Below, in pieces: positions 62,920 through 63,195 of a stretch of 63,195 nucleotides of DNA. The notes beneath the pieces are model-generated. The model was not told where the DNA came from, did not search any database, and saw nothing but the letters and a program-made list of their open reading frames with translations. Numbering within the stretch: position 1 is the first letter of the stretch; each line of letters opens with the position of its first letter. Source of the DNA: an uncultured Monoglobus sp. (lineage in GTDB: Bacteria; Bacillota; Clostridia; Monoglobales; Monoglobaceae); NCBI GenBank assembly GCA_947630135.1, contig CANRGH010000012.1, forward strand, positions 1 to 63,195. The letters are read 5' to 3'. Position numbers and translations under genes: made by a program.

Positions 62920-63195
62920 TTACCAGATCGAAACTCTGTCCTCGGGGGCAACCCACATTCCGTCGTTTTCGGTTATGCCGTAGACTTCCATGAACTTGTC
63001 GCTGGACTGGAACAGTCTGTTCACGCGCACGTTGTCGGGGCTGTGAACGTCGGAATTCATGTGATTTTGGAGCGCCGAGCGGTAGTACGTGCTCATCCAT
63101 ACGTTGGCCCAACTCTCGTAGAATTTCTCGTAATCAAAATTCTCGGTCTTTGAGGCAAGCTCGGTCGCAACTGAAAGTCCGCCCAGATCGGCGGT
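62920..63195 (-). CDS. M13 metallopeptidase, C-terminal part (partial)
   Basis: 91 residues before the window edge, starting TADLGGLSVATELASKT and ending GMWVAPEDRVSIW. Strongly similar to the C-terminus of the M13 protein at 57195 (TADMGGLSVVAELASRT; GMWVAPEDRVAIW). The ENxxD Glu and HExxH lie outside the window. A paralogue, likely also SLH-anchored (inferred). Confidence 0.9.
   Translation of the reverse strand, partial: TADLGGLSVATELASKTENFDYEKFYESWANVWMSTYYRSALQNHMNSDVHSPDNVRVNRLFQSSDKFMEVYGITENDGMWVAPEDRVSIW

Overview
The window reads as chromosome of an anaerobic, spore-lineage Gram-positive bacterium of the class Clostridia, probably a plant-fibre (pectin) degrader from a gut-like habitat. 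The basis is the gene set: SLH-anchored giant surface proteins, a class B sortase, SpoVG, AddB, a pyrophosphate-type phosphofructokinase, GTP-dependent PEP carboxykinase, an [FeFe]-hydrogenase-like protein with a clostridial ferredoxin, and two secreted pectate lyases. Most genes are GC-rich; a few patches (13.3-14.3 kb, 30.1-31.1 kb, 41.1-41.6 kb, 50.7-51.1 kb) are clearly AT-rich and look acquired. Genus is not assigned.

Layout. 1-2.3 kb: trpE-trpG-trpD operon (minus) with a textbook promoter and a leader of 5-nt-spaced NAG triplets resembling a TRAP-binding site. 2.4-12.5 kb: class B sortase and its likely substrate, a 3138-residue vWA/DUF11-like/PEPTP-repeat adhesin ending in a TPKTG sorting signal. 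12.5-14.3 kb: a 29-codon gene with a G8 tract, a gene remnant, then promoter, tandem-repeat RNA, terminator and a PBECR4-like nuclease, an arrangement like a type III toxin-antitoxin. 14.4-21.7 kb: 2450-residue SLH protein with transglutaminase and SGNH (rhamnogalacturonan-acetylesterase-like) domains. 22-29.5 kb: cytosolic glycosidase, spoVG, murC-rsmG, tRNA-Asp and tRNA-Thr, GH13 amylase. 29.5-31 kb: AbrB-like/HTH operon behind a strongly folded leader with its own terminator; gene fragments. 31.1-35 kb: ClC chloride transporter, D,D-carboxypeptidase, aromatic-acid exporter-like protein. 35.2-40.7 kb: two tandem PL1 pectate lyases. 40.8-42.6 kb: dispersed repeats, an orphan small gene, tmRNA, and a tandem array of tmRNA promoter/5'-end units. 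42.6-44.3 kb: broken esterase, yqeY, smpB. 44.4-57.1 kb: HAD phosphatase, addB, isochorismatase-like hydrolase, PPi-PFK, S23-type four-helix protein, tRNA-Pro, hydrogenase-like protein, ferredoxin, pckG, TerB-like protein, rpiB, NlpC/P60-like protein. 57.2-63.2 kb: SLH-anchored M13 metallopeptidase, a duplicated-domain SLH protein, dispersed repeats and the end of a second M13 peptidase.

How parts fit: the pectate lyases, SGNH esterase domain, GH13 and rhamnosidase-like enzymes point to pectin and starch use; SLH and sortase systems display enzymes and adhesins; PPi-PFK, PEPCK, RpiB, ferredoxin and the hydrogenase-like protein fit fermentative metabolism; SmpB and tmRNA, with YqeY between, form a trans-translation cluster.

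Most interesting: (1) the type III TA-like locus at 13.41-14.33 kb; (2) the tandem multiplication of the tmRNA promoter and first ~20 nt at 42.24-42.58 kb; (3) the TRAP-like trp leader; (4) the folded leader with mutually exclusive terminator before the AbrB-like gene; (5) the 29-codon gene with a G8 tract; (6) an in-frame TGA in the esterase. No CRISPR array, complete insertion sequence or prophage was seen. All domain calls are from reading motifs by eye; no database search was run.
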